NCBI GenBank assembly: GCA_021647705.1
Contig: JAKIUF010000002.1
Location: 1-64,000 of the forward strand
DNA length: 64,000 bases
Source of the DNA: Gammaproteobacteria bacterium
GTDB taxonomy: Bacteria; Pseudomonadota; Gammaproteobacteria; SZUA-152
Direction of reading: 5' to 3'
Positions 55,719-64,000 of this stretch are shown one piece after another. The notes below the pieces were generated by a model. The model was not told the DNA's origin. It worked only from the letters and a program-made list of their open reading frames with translations, and searched no databases. Position numbers and translations under genes: made by a program. Numbering within the stretch: the first letter of the stretch is position 1; every line of letters begins with the position of its first letter.

Positions 55719-56411
55719 CTAGGCGTTATTTTTGCGGCGCAGAAGACTAAAGCCAAGCAGCCCTAGTGCTAACAATGCGACAGATGAAGGTTCTGGTACG
55801 CTGGTTGCGCAACGATCCTGATTGATTGAGAAATTGCCCACTCCCCAATACTCTGGGTCAATCGTAACGGAGGTAATGGTGGAACAACTACCATTGCTAT
55901 TATCGGCATAAATACCAAAGCCGGGTGTATTGTCACGGTTAACATTGAACCAATATTGGTTGTCGATTCCCAGCCCGTTGGACTCTGTTGACGTCAGCCA
56001 TGCATTGTTGCTCGTGCTTCCCAGGTTAGCGCCAATACTAAAAGAAAAAGCACGCGTATTTTCTGGAAGTAAGATCGTTATCAGATAATTGCTTGTTGTG
56101 TAGATGTCATAGTCGTTGGTTTCACCGTTGTTCCACCAGTTTACATCATCAGCCAAACGACGACTCATGGCCAAAGGACTGTTGTTTTGATCAAGAAAAC
56201 TCAGGGAGCCACTGATGGGTGACATAACATTTGTTGTGCTGCCGCCCATGCCATTGGTAATGGCAAAATCGGTCATTGCGTAACCACCAATTGTGGTGGG
56301 TGTTGCTGAGCCTGACGCATATGTATCAAGAATCAGCGTGGCAGAAGCCTGTGAAGACAGACCAAGTGATGTTGCTGCAAAAAGTGTGATGGCGGTTAAA
56401 TGTTTAAACAT
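55719..56411 (-). CDS. PEP-CTERM exported protein
   Basis: 230 residues. Signal peptide ending ASA/TLILD; C-terminal sorting signal VPEPSSVALLALGLLGFSLL followed by RRKNNA, the classic PEP-CTERM. Middle is beta-rich with many Asn/Thr/Ser, like surface or EPS-associated proteins handled by an exosortase (not in the window). One Cys pair (CSTITS and RCATS). Confidence 0.92.
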   Translation of the reverse strand: MFKHLTAITLFAATSLGLSSQASATLILDTYASGSATPTTIGGYAMTDFAITNGMGGSTTNVMSPISGSLSFLDQNNSPLAMSRRLADDVNWWNNGETNDYDIYTTSNYLITILLPENTRAFSFSIGANLGSTSNNAWLTSTESNGLGIDNQYWFNVNRDNTPGFGIYADNSNGSCSTITSVTIDPEYWGVGNFSINQDRCATSVPEPSSVALLALGLLGFSLLRRKNNA

Positions 56412-56660
56412 GATACTGCTTACCTCGACAATGAAACTATAAGTTTGCTTATTGTTTGATCAATAAGCATGCATCATGCCAGATAAATTATTTGTATAAC
56501 TTACAATGAGGTAGCTGTTTATGACATTGTCAAAACCGATAGGTGTAAAGAATTTCGACGCATGAAAGTTGGCGAGTTTTAGCGTCGCTCTGATACTCCC
56601 AGTTTAATGGTGGTCAGAGACCGATGATGTGTGTACGAACGTCTATTAGCGCAGGTATAC

Positions 56661-57434
56661 CTAATCCAGAGGCTCTCCATCCACAAATACCAGCAGTTTT
56701 CCCGGTGGAATACGTGTCCAGGTTTCATTGTTGGTGAGAGGCAGGGTGGCGATCACCGCTACGCGGTCATCAGGACGGGTGACATCGTTAAAATCGATAC
56801 TGATGTCTTCATCTACCAGATGAGCTTTTGCGAAAGGAGCCTTGCGTACGATGTAGTGCAGATCAGTGGCGCAGCGGGCAAACAACAATTCCCCATTGCT
56901 GAGTAAAAAATTGAAAGCCCCATGGGTAGCAATCTCTGTACTGACCTCACTTAGTGCCGCTTGAAGCTCCCGTGCTGCCGGCATTTGTGTGCCGGGAAAA
57001 CGTGTCTTTAAGTATTCCAGTATTTGGCAAAAAGCACGTTCACTATCAGTTTCTCCTACGGGGCGATAGCTGCCAGCACTTAGTGTTGGTGTGAAATCTT
57101 GCAATTCACCATTGTGGGCAAAAATCCAGTAACGCCCCCATAGTTCGCGCTGAAACGGGTGCGTGTTTTCCAACGCCACGCCACCGTGACTGGCCTTGCG
57201 AATATGGGCGATGACATGAGTGGAATGAATAGGATAGTGGCGCACCAAATCAGCAATGGTGGATTCTGACGAGGCCTGGTCATCGAGAAACATCCGACAC
57301 CCGGAGCCTTCGAAAAAAGCAATACCCCAGCCGTCTACATGTTCGTCAGTTTTGCCGCCACGGGCGCGAAAGCCTTCAAAGGAAAAACAAATATCTGTGG
57401 GAACATTACAATTCATGCCAAGCAGTTGGCACAT
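56661..57434 (-). CDS. Class II glutamine amidotransferase (YafJ-like)
   Basis: 257 residues. Nucleophile Cys2 in MCQLLGMNC, DGWGIAFF, HIRKASHGGVALENTHPF and FAHNGELQDF are the glutaminase-fold elements; no acceptor domain. Matches YafJ-type hydrolases of unknown physiological acceptor. Confidence 0.92.
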   Translation of the reverse strand: MCQLLGMNCNVPTDICFSFEGFRARGGKTDEHVDGWGIAFFEGSGCRMFLDDQASSESTIADLVRHYPIHSTHVIAHIRKASHGGVALENTHPFQRELWGRYWIFAHNGELQDFTPTLSAGSYRPVGETDSERAFCQILEYLKTRFPGTQMPAARELQAALSEVSTEIATHGAFNFLLSNGELLFARCATDLHYIVRKAPFAKAHLVDEDISIDFNDVTRPDDRVAVIATLPLTNNETWTRIPPGKLLVFVDGEPLD

Positions 57435-57575
57435 AGACAGAACTCCTGATGGTGGCAGTGAATCTGTTTTTAGTATACCTGCATGAAGATAGATAACAGA
57501 AAAATGAATGTCAGCTTGTACTTGATCGCATGCTCAAGCGATAATGCCGCGCTTTCCCTGTCATGACATGCCAAC

Positions 57576-59348
57576 ATGAAACAACAGCTCACCTCTTTGA
57601 TTCAAACCGCTATCGATACGCTGAAATCTCAAAACGTGTTGCCTGCGGATCTGTCACCGAACATCCAAATTGATCGTACCCGTGATGCCAGTCACGGCGA
57701 CTATGCTTGCAATATTGCGCTGATGCTGGCTAAGCCGGTGCGTTGCAAACCCCGCGACCTGGCAGAGAAAATTGTTGACGCATTGCCCGTTTCTGACCAG
57801 GTCGCAAAAGTCGACATTGCCGGGCCAGGCTTTATTAATTTTACCCTCACGGATGCGACAGTTTACGCCGTGGTAGAGGCCGTGCTGGAAGCAGGCGAGG
57901 CCTATGGGCGCTCCACTATTGGTGATGATAAATCCGTGCAGGTAGAATTCGTTTCTGCTAATCCCACCGGCCCGCTGCATGTGGGTCACGGTCGTGGCGC
58001 GGCTTATGGCGCGGCAGTGGCGGACCTGTTGGCGGCAGTGGGCTTCAAAGTGCATCGTGAATATTATGTCAACGATGCAGGACGACAGATGGATATTCTC
58101 GCCGCCAGCGTGTGGTTGCGTTATCTCGATCTGTGTGGTGAAAATGCCAATGATAAACTGCCGTTTCCCGTTAACGGCTACAAAGGTGATTATGTGTGGG
58201 ATATCGCCGCCACGCTACGGCGTGAGCATGGCGACACTTTTCGGCATGACGCACAAATTGTACTGACGAATCTGCCCGCCGACGAAAGCGAAGGTGGCGA
58301 CAAAGAGCAGTATATCGATGCCGTGATCAATCGTGCTAAAGAGTTGTTGGGTGATACAGGCTTCCGCACGGTGTTTGATGCTGGACTCAAGAGCATTCTT
58401 GATGATATTCGCCGTGATCTTGAAGGTTTCGGCGTGGTTTACGAAGAATGGTTTTCCGAGCGCTCGCTCACCGAGTCAGGTGCCGTAGGACGTGCCGTTG
58501 AACGTCTCAAAGAAGCCGGTCACCTGTACGAAAAAGATGGCGCATGGTGGTTTCGGTCTACTGGTTTTGGGGATGAAAAAGATCGCGTAGTAGTGCGTGA
58601 CAACGGTCAAACCACCTATTTTGCGTCAGATATTGCGTATCATATGCAAAAACTGGAGCGTGGCTTTGACCGCGTCATTGACGTGTGGGGTGCTGATCAC
58701 CACGGCTATGTGCCGCGTGTCAAAGCCGCACTGACTGCGCTGGGTGACGATGCCGCTAAGCTGGACGTGCTATTGGTACAGTTTGCGATTTTGTACCGTG
58801 GTGGCGAAAAGGCGCAGATGTCCACCCGCTCCGGTGAGTTTGTTACTCTGCGTGAGCTACGCGAAGAAGTGGGCAACGATGCAGCCCGATTTTTCTATGT
58901 AATGCGCAAGTGCGAACAGCACATGGACTTTGATCTCGATCTCGCCAAATCTCAGAGCAGTGATAATCCGGTGTATTACATTCAGTACGCCCATGCGCGA
59001 GTATGTAGCGTGCTGCGTCAGTTGGCTGAAAAAAACCTGACCCACAATAGCGACAATGGCCTTTCCAATTTAGCGGTATTAAGTGAATCACACGAGCAGG
59101 CTCTGCTTACTCGACTTTCCCGCTACCCAGAAGTGGTGGAAACCGCTGCACTGAATCACGAACCGCATCAATTGGCGCATTTTCTGCGCGAGCTGGCCAA
59201 TGATTTCCACACTTATTACAACGCCCATCAGTTTTTGGTGGATGATGCCGCCGTACGTGATGCACGCCTGTGTTTGATTAAGGCAACAAGGCAGATACTT
59301 GCTAACGGCTTGGGTTTGCTGGCTGTGTCAGCACCGGAAGCGATGTAA
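57576..59348 (+). CDS. argS: Arginyl-tRNA synthetase
   Basis: 590 residues. [17 protein letters not shown] is the HIGH region; [19 protein letters not shown] replaces KMSKS as usual in ArgRS; C-terminal anticodon-binding helices. Class I. Confidence 0.97.
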   Translation: MKQQLTSLIQTAIDTLKSQNVLPADLSPNIQIDRTRDASHGDYACNIALMLAKPVRCKPRDLAEKIVDALPVSDQVAKVDIAGPGFINFTLTDATVYAVVEAVLEAGEAYGRSTIGDDKSVQVEFVSANPTGPLHVGHGRGAAYGAAVADLLAAVGFKVHREYYVNDAGRQMDILAASVWLRYLDLCGENANDKLPFPVNGYKGDYVWDIAATLRREHGDTFRHDAQIVLTNLPADESEGGDKEQYIDAVINRAKELLGDTGFRTVFDAGLKSILDDIRRDLEGFGVVYEEWFSERSLTESGAVGRAVERLKEAGHLYEKDGAWWFRSTGFGDEKDRVVVRDNGQTTYFASDIAYHMQKLERGFDRVIDVWGADHHGYVPRVKAALTALGDDAAKLDVLLVQFAILYRGGEKAQMSTRSGEFVTLRELREEVGNDAARFFYVMRKCEQHMDFDLDLAKSQSSDNPVYYIQYAHARVCSVLRQLAEKNLTHNSDNGLSNLAVLSESHEQALLTRLSRYPEVVETAALNHEPHQLAHFLRELANDFHTYYNAHQFLVDDAAVRDARLCLIKATRQILANGLGLLAVSAPEAM

Positions 59349-59363
59349 AAACACTGTCCGGTT

Positions 59364-59939
59364 ATGGCCAAAGATTACAAAAACACTTCCAGGCCCAAAG
59401 CCAAAACGCCCAAACCAACACCCGGTTGGGTGTGGATGCTCGGCGGTTTGTTGATTGGCTTGCTGGTCGCGCTATTGGTGTATCTCAGAGATGACCTGCA
59501 AACAGGTCGTGAGCGCACGACACCGGCACCGGTGGTGGAAAAGAGTCAAGCTGCCCCCAAACAAACAACAATTAATGACGAACCAAGGGAACAAACAGAC
59601 GAAAAACCGCGTTTTGATTTTTATAACTTGTTGCCGGAGATGGAGGTATTTATCCCGTCGCAAGAACTGGCGACGGAACGCGAGCGTAAAGCTGTGGACT
59701 CCATAACCTATTATTTGCAGGTGGGTTCTTTCCGTCGTATGGAAGATGCTGACCGCATGCGTGCCCAACTGGCATTAAATAATATTGAGTCTCATATCCA
59801 GCGCGTCACCATTAATGACAGTCAGACTTGGTATCGGGTGCGAGTTGGCCCTTTCCAGAGCGCGCGCAAAATGGATACAGTGCGTAACCGCTTGCGGGCA
59901 CAGTCCATGGACCCGATTGTCCTCAGGCTAAATAAGTGA
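59364..59939 (+). CDS. SPOR-domain protein (FtsN-like)
   Basis: 191 residues. Short cytoplasmic basic N-terminus, one membrane anchor (VWMLGGLLIGLLVALLVYL), a linker, and a C-terminal SPOR domain (YYLQVGSFRRMEDADRMRAQ; TWYRVRVGPFQSARKMDTVR) that binds denuded peptidoglycan at division sites. Sixteen bases after argS, the usual position. Confidence 0.93.
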   Translation: MAKDYKNTSRPKAKTPKPTPGWVWMLGGLLIGLLVALLVYLRDDLQTGRERTTPAPVVEKSQAAPKQTTINDEPREQTDEKPRFDFYNLLPEMEVFIPSQELATERERKAVDSITYYLQVGSFRRMEDADRMRAQLALNNIESHIQRVTINDSQTWYRVRVGPFQSARKMDTVRNRLRAQSMDPIVLRLNK

Positions 59940-60141
59940 TTTTTATATGCTGTCACAGTTGACCCTCAGGGGCAGCTTCTGACACTCTGTGACACTCGTC
60001 ACGGTACGGTGAGTCGGCCAGCTTTACATGGCAAATCCAAGATTTTTGCTGTAAACCTTTCGTCTTCTCTGCCGTTATACTTTGCAGGGAGAGTCGCTGA
60101 CTTTGCTGCCTTTTAGCCTGCCAGAACCGATGATTAAATAA

Positions 60142-63100
60142 ATGAGTGCTGCCAAACAACTGCCGGATCACAAGTTGCTGAGATCGTTGTCGCCGCTGTG
60201 TGACTTGTCTCCCGATATGTTGGCCGAACTCAGCGGGAAATCACGAGTGACCCAAGTGGTCACTGGTGCGACAATCTTCAAACAGGGTGAGCGGGATCAT
60301 CGTACCCTGTACCTTGTGACTGGCAAGTTGGAGCTTACCGATGCCTCAGGAAAAACCACAAAGTTAGTTGCCAACAGCAAGCAGGCGCGCCAGCCACTGG
60401 ACCCTGCATCGCCCCACACCGTTACCGCAGTTGCAAAGACCCCGGTTTCTCTGCTGAATATCGATACTGACCTGCTTGAAATGCTACTCAACTGGGGTGG
60501 CAAACAACAGTCTTACGAAGTATCCAGCCTGGCTGTGGAAGAAGATGACACTGATTGGATGAGTCGCTTCCTGCAATCCAAGGTCTTCCTCAAACTGCGC
60601 GCGGAAAACATTCAAACCATGATAATGCGCATGGAAGAAATCAAGGTGCGCGCAGATGAAATCGTGATCAATCAGGATGACGACGACGACAACTATTACA
60701 TTATTGCCAAAGGAAAAGCGAAAGTTGCCCGCCGGGTAGCTCCGGGTGCCCCGTTGATGAAACTGGCTATTTTGACACCCGGCACCGGTTTTGGTGAAGA
60801 AGCGCTGATCAGCAATGGCAAGCGCAATGCCTCAGTAACCATGATGGAAGACGGTACGCTGATGCGGCTGTCAAAAGAAGATTTTATCAGCCTGCTGGTT
60901 ACTCCTATTCTGCAATATGTGTCTTTTGATGAAGCCAAGGCCATGACGGGCCCGGATGTGCAATGGCTGGATGTACGCAAACTGGCTGAATATTCCCGAG
61001 GCAGTTTGCCCGGTGCACGCAATATCCAGTTGGCTGAAATGCGTTTACAGCTACGCAAGCTGAATAAATTACACAAATACATTGTTTTCAGTGATGGCGG
61101 CAGTCGTGCGGCGGCGGCGGTGTTTTTGCTGAACCAATATGGCCTGGATGCTTTTGTATTGCGTGATGGTCTGAATGCTGTTTCGGCGTCTGCGCTGGAA
61201 AAAAATGCAAGCAAACCACCTGCTGCTGCAACACAAACATCTGCACAAACAAGCACACAGGCAAAATCGCAAGACGTACCGACGCTGAAACCAGAGGATA
61301 ACGTTGTCAGTCTACATGGCGAAGCTGCAACGGGTAAGGAAAGTGATGGTCGTGTGGAAGCGCTGATGAGCAAGGCCAAGCAGCGCGTGCAACAGGAAAT
61401 GCAGCGCACCCAGGCGGCAGACAATGCACGTAAACAAGCATTGTCCGAAGTCGCGCGGCTCAAAGAAGAAGCGGCCGTTGCACGAAAAAAAGCCGAAGAC
61501 GAAGCACGGCGTGCAGCAGATCACGCGCGCAGTGAGGCAGAACGGGCAGCAGCACAAAAACGCGCCGATGATCTGGCCGCCGAACAGGCAGAGCGTGAAG
61601 CTGCCGTACAGCAGGCAGAAGCAGAAACTGCGCGGGCCGAACAGGCTATGCAGGCACAAAAAAAAGCCGAAGAGGAGATTGAGCATCTCAAACTGGATGC
61701 CGCCAAAGCACGCCGTGATATGGAAGCTCAGGCACGTCAATCAGCGGATACCGCGAAAAAAGAGACAGAAGGCGAAATTATTCGTCTCAAAGCCGAAGCT
61801 GAAATGGCGCGTCAGCGCGTTGAAGAACAAGCCAGGCTGGCCGCTGATGCCGCTCGTTCTGAAACAGAACGCAAGATGGCTCAGCAGCGCGCTGAAGAAG
61901 TCAGTCGCCATCAACAAGAGGCTGAAAGCGCTTTGCAAAAAGCCGAAATTGAGGCCATGCGCGCTCAACAGGCCGAAGCCGCACGGCAACAGGCCGAAGA
62001 CGAAGCCGAGCGCATGCGCACCCGTGCTGAAGAAACCCAGCGTGAAATGGAAGAACAAGCCCGTTTAGCCGCAGACCAGGCACGTTCCGAAGCCGAGCGT
62101 GATGCTGCCCAGCAACGCGCAGAAGATCTGGCCGAACAACAGGAAGAACTGGAAGATGCAGTCAGCAAGGCTGAATCAGAAGCCGCACGTGCGCAGGCAG
62201 CAGAGAGTGAAGTTGAACGCCTGACAAAACTGGCAAACGAGGCACGACTTCAGGCTGAGGCACAAGCGCGCATGGCAGCGGATCAAGCGCGTAGTGAGGC
62301 GGAACGCGAAATGGCTGCACAACGTGCGCAGGAAATGGGGCGTTTGCAGGCCGAGCGGGAAGAAATGGCAAGAAGGGCGGAAGATGAAGCATGTCGAACC
62401 CGGGCTGCTGAAGAAGCTCGTTTACAAGCTGAAGCCGAAATTCAGCGACTGAAGGTAGATGCCGAAGTGGCGCGCATGCAACTGGAAGAACAGGCGCAGC
62501 GTGTTGCTGATGCTGCACGCTCTGATGCAGAACGCGAAGCCATGCGTGCACAGGCCGCCGAAGAAGCCCGTCTACAGGCGGTGTATGAACTGGAGCGCCT
62601 GGAAACTGAAACAGAGCAAACACGTCTGGCCGCTGAGGCACAGGCACGCCTGGCCGTTGATGCTGCACGTAGCGAAGCAGAACGTGCGGCGGCGAGTCTG
62701 CGTGCCGAAGAACTGGCGCAACAACAGGCTCAGTTGGAAGAAATTACCCGTCGTGCCGAGGAAGAAGCGACCCGCGCAGAAGAAGCTGATGCCGCACGGC
62801 AACGGGCCGAAAATGAAATTATTCGTCGTCAGGCCGAGGCAGAAGAAGCCGAACGACGTGCAGCCGAAGAATCGAATCGAGCCCATGAGGCCGAAGCAGC
62901 CCGCCAGCAAATGGAAAATGAAATGGCGCAGTTGCGCGCCGAAGCAGCGGCGGCGCGTGAACAAGTGGAAAAACAGGCGCGACTGTTTGCCGCTGCACAA
63001 AAGGTGGAGGCAGAAGAGGCACAGAAAAACAGTTTGGCAGCCATGGATGCCGAGCGTAAAAAGCGGGAAGCTGCCGAAGCCGTTGCACAACAACAGGCAC

Positions 63101-64000
63101 AGCAACAAAAAGAAGTTGAGGTATTGGCCGAGCAGGAGCGTTTGGCTGATGCGGAAGTCACACGACGTAAACAGGAAATGGAAGACGTTGCACGTATCGC
63201 CAAAGAAGAGGCTGTGCGAGCACAACAGGTCGCCGAAAAAATGCGCCAGGAGGCGGAGGAAGAAATCAAACACCTTAAAGCGGAGGCTGAAGCTTCACGC
63301 TTACAAGCTGAGTTGGAGCACAAACGCTCTATTATCGCCGCACGGCGTGAGGTGGATAAAAACAAAATCAAACTGGCGGCACAAGCCAAGGCAAAAAAGG
63401 CTGCCGCCATTCAACAGCGTAAAAAAGCAGATTCTGACAAGGCACGCCGGGCTCGTGAAGCGCGCGAGGCGGCCCTGAAAGCCATTGGAAAAAATGAAGA
63501 AAGTCTGGACGACTTTATGGAGTTGGAAGCGGCGGCGGAAGAAATTGCCGAAGTGGAAAATGCGATCATCGTAGATGAAAAAGAAATTGCTGCACGTGCC
63601 AAAGACCGATCAAACCTGATTGATCCCCGGGAAGTGATGAAGGTCGAAAAACAGGAACAAAAACGCCAGTGGGTATCGGATGATTTTATCTGGGAAGCAA
63701 CACTGGGCTATCGTGATGACCCTCATGTCGATGCCGTTGGTTCACCAGCAGATTCCGTGGGCGTTGAAAACGAGCGCAATCAAAAAGCAGAAAAAATTGC
63801 CGAGGAAAAAGTGCGGCAGGAAACGGTGACACAAAACCCATCAATAGAATTTGAGAATAAACCGGCAGCGCAAAAGCCATTGTTTGAGACGCAGGACATC
63901 AATCGGTCGATTCGGCCGCAGCAGGATGTGACAACACGGAAATCGAAACGTGGCCCAAGTGCGGGATGGATAACAGGCGCTGCGCTGTTTTTGGTGATTA
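60142..64000 (+). CDS. Very long cNMP-binding / rhodanese / coiled-coil protein (3' end outside window)
   Basis: Open from ATG 60142 to the right edge, 1,286 residues so far. A stop directly precedes the ATG; the ribosome-binding site is weak. Two cyclic-nucleotide-binding-like domains (about 24-120 and 140-258; the second has FGEEALISNGKRNASV). A rhodanese-like domain (about 270-345; VQWLDVRKLAEY, SRGSLPGARNI) has Ser317 (SDGGSRA) where the catalytic Cys would be, so is not a sulfurtransferase. Then about 700 residues (410-1113) of heptad-rich Glu/Ala/Arg coiled coil. The last visible residues (GWITGAALFLVI) start a membrane segment. Function not recognised; perhaps a scaffold. Confidence 0.8.
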   Translation, partial: MSAAKQLPDHKLLRSLSPLCDLSPDMLAELSGKSRVTQVVTGATIFKQGERDHRTLYLVTGKLELTDASGKTTKLVANSKQARQPLDPASPHTVTAVAKTPVSLLNIDTDLLEMLLNWGGKQQSYEVSSLAVEEDDTDWMSRFLQSKVFLKLRAENIQTMIMRMEEIKVRADEIVINQDDDDDNYYIIAKGKAKVARRVAPGAPLMKLAILTPGTGFGEEALISNGKRNASVTMMEDGTLMRLSKEDFISLLVTPILQYVSFDEAKAMTGPDVQWLDVRKLAEYSRGSLPGARNIQLAEMRLQLRKLNKLHKYIVFSDGGSRAAAAVFLLNQYGLDAFVLRDGLNAVSASALEKNASKPPAAATQTSAQTSTQAKSQDVPTLKPEDNVVSLHGEAATGKESDGRVEALMSKAKQRVQQEMQRTQAADNARKQALSEVARLKEEAAVARKKAEDEARRAADHARSEAERAAAQKRADDLAAEQAEREAAVQQAEAETARAEQAMQAQKKAEEEIEHLKLDAAKARRDMEAQARQSADTAKKETEGEIIRLKAEAEMARQRVEEQARLAADAARSETERKMAQQRAEEVSRHQQEAESALQKAEIEAMRAQQAEAARQQAEDEAERMRTRAEETQREMEEQARLAADQARSEAERDAAQQRAEDLAEQQEELEDAVSKAESEAARAQAAESEVERLTKLANEARLQAEAQARMAADQARSEAEREMAAQRAQEMGRLQAEREEMARRAEDEACRTRAAEEARLQAEAEIQRLKVDAEVARMQLEEQAQRVADAARSDAEREAMRAQAAEEARLQAVYELERLETETEQTRLAAEAQARLAVDAARSEAERAAASLRAEELAQQQAQLEEITRRAEEEATRAEEADAARQRAENEIIRRQAEAEEAERRAAEESNRAHEAEAARQQMENEMAQLRAEAAAAREQVEKQARLFAAAQKVEAEEAQKNSLAAMDAERKKREAAEAVAQQQAQQQKEVEVLAEQERLADAEVTRRKQEMEDVARIAKEEAVRAQQVAEKMRQEAEEEIKHLKAEAEASRLQAELEHKRSIIAARREVDKNKIKLAAQAKAKKAAAIQQRKKADSDKARRAREAREAALKAIGKNEESLDDFMELEAAAEEIAEVENAIIVDEKEIAARAKDRSNLIDPREVMKVEKQEQKRQWVSDDFIWEATLGYRDDPHVDAVGSPADSVGVENERNQKAEKIAEEKVRQETVTQNPSIEFENKPAAQKPLFETQDINRSIRPQQDVTTRKSKRGPSAGWITGAALFLVI

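Noticed and set aside
61312-63480. Many long minus-strand and shifted plus-strand frames under the coiled-coil gene
   Set aside because: They are produced by the regular Glu/Ala/Arg codon pattern of the coiled coil; the frame from 60142 accounts for the sequence.
1-64000. CRISPR array, rRNA operon, prophage or integron
   Set aside because: No regularly spaced short repeats, no rRNA sequence, no phage structural genes and no integrase were seen.

Overview
The window reads as a stretch of gammaproteobacterial chromosome of moderate GC, probably from a sulfur-, methane- or otherwise autotrophically inclined lineage. Pointers are a class I phosphoribulokinase, an NsrR / truncated-haemoglobin / flavoreductase nitric-oxide module, a PEP-CTERM exported protein, c-di-GMP enzymes, a yjf/PspA-type envelope operon and a tRNA-Arg with encoded CCA. 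The genus cannot be fixed from sequence alone.

Layout. 1-5.6 kb: a periplasmic binding protein, a hybrid-free sensor histidine kinase and the start of a small unknown gene on the minus strand, divergent from a TonB-dependent receptor. 5.7-11.7 kb: an AT-rich accessory island made almost entirely of small toxin/immunity and toxin/antitoxin units and their debris. It holds a BrnT/BrnA remnant; a 1.24-kb tandem duplication of an AHH-nuclease plus Imm11(DUF1629) pair; an alpha/beta-hydrolase (lipase) effector with a three-helix membrane partner; an ISL3 transposase tail; and an intact zincin metallopeptidase followed by a secreted protein with the layout of a TIMP (tissue inhibitor of metalloproteinases). 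A decayed second lipase tail lies beyond. Every recognisable toxin here except the metallopeptidase carries a frameshift, while the partner genes remain open. 12-21.5 kb: a lipoprotein and a 2,890-codon two-partner-secretion adhesin with about a dozen internal modules. 21.7-23.2 kb: transposase remnant, tRNA-Arg, a DUF1439-like gene and an asnB fragment.

23.2-36.3 kb is mostly core: NO detoxification (reductase, trHbN, NsrR with a visible operator), phosphoribulokinase, HyuA, a globin-coupled diguanylate cyclase, a Gld-type ABC operon interrupted by a repeat and a staphylococcal-nuclease-like gene, mutM, and a response regulator. 36.5-39.5 kb: a small HTH gene, a fatty-acid hydroxylase, a gene-poor kilobase with a 162-bp MITE-like element, a decayed copy of the 5' end of the downstream aminopropyltransferase gene, and an unknown anchored protein. 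39.7-47.2 kb: one long co-directional run joining a membrane spermidine-synthase-like protein, DUF2170, PspA, a YjfK-like protein, a small unknown, a K+ channel, a lipoprotein, a double DUF350 protein and an M50B-like membrane peptidase; this looks like an envelope-stress system.

47.3-64 kb: argG, a PAS-GGDEF-EAL protein, DUF1841, nth, a cluster of three DnaA boxes in front of priA, a PEP-CTERM protein, a class II amidotransferase, argS, a SPOR-domain protein, and the start of a very long protein with two cNMP-binding-like domains, a degenerate rhodanese domain and about 700 residues of coiled coil that runs off the right edge.
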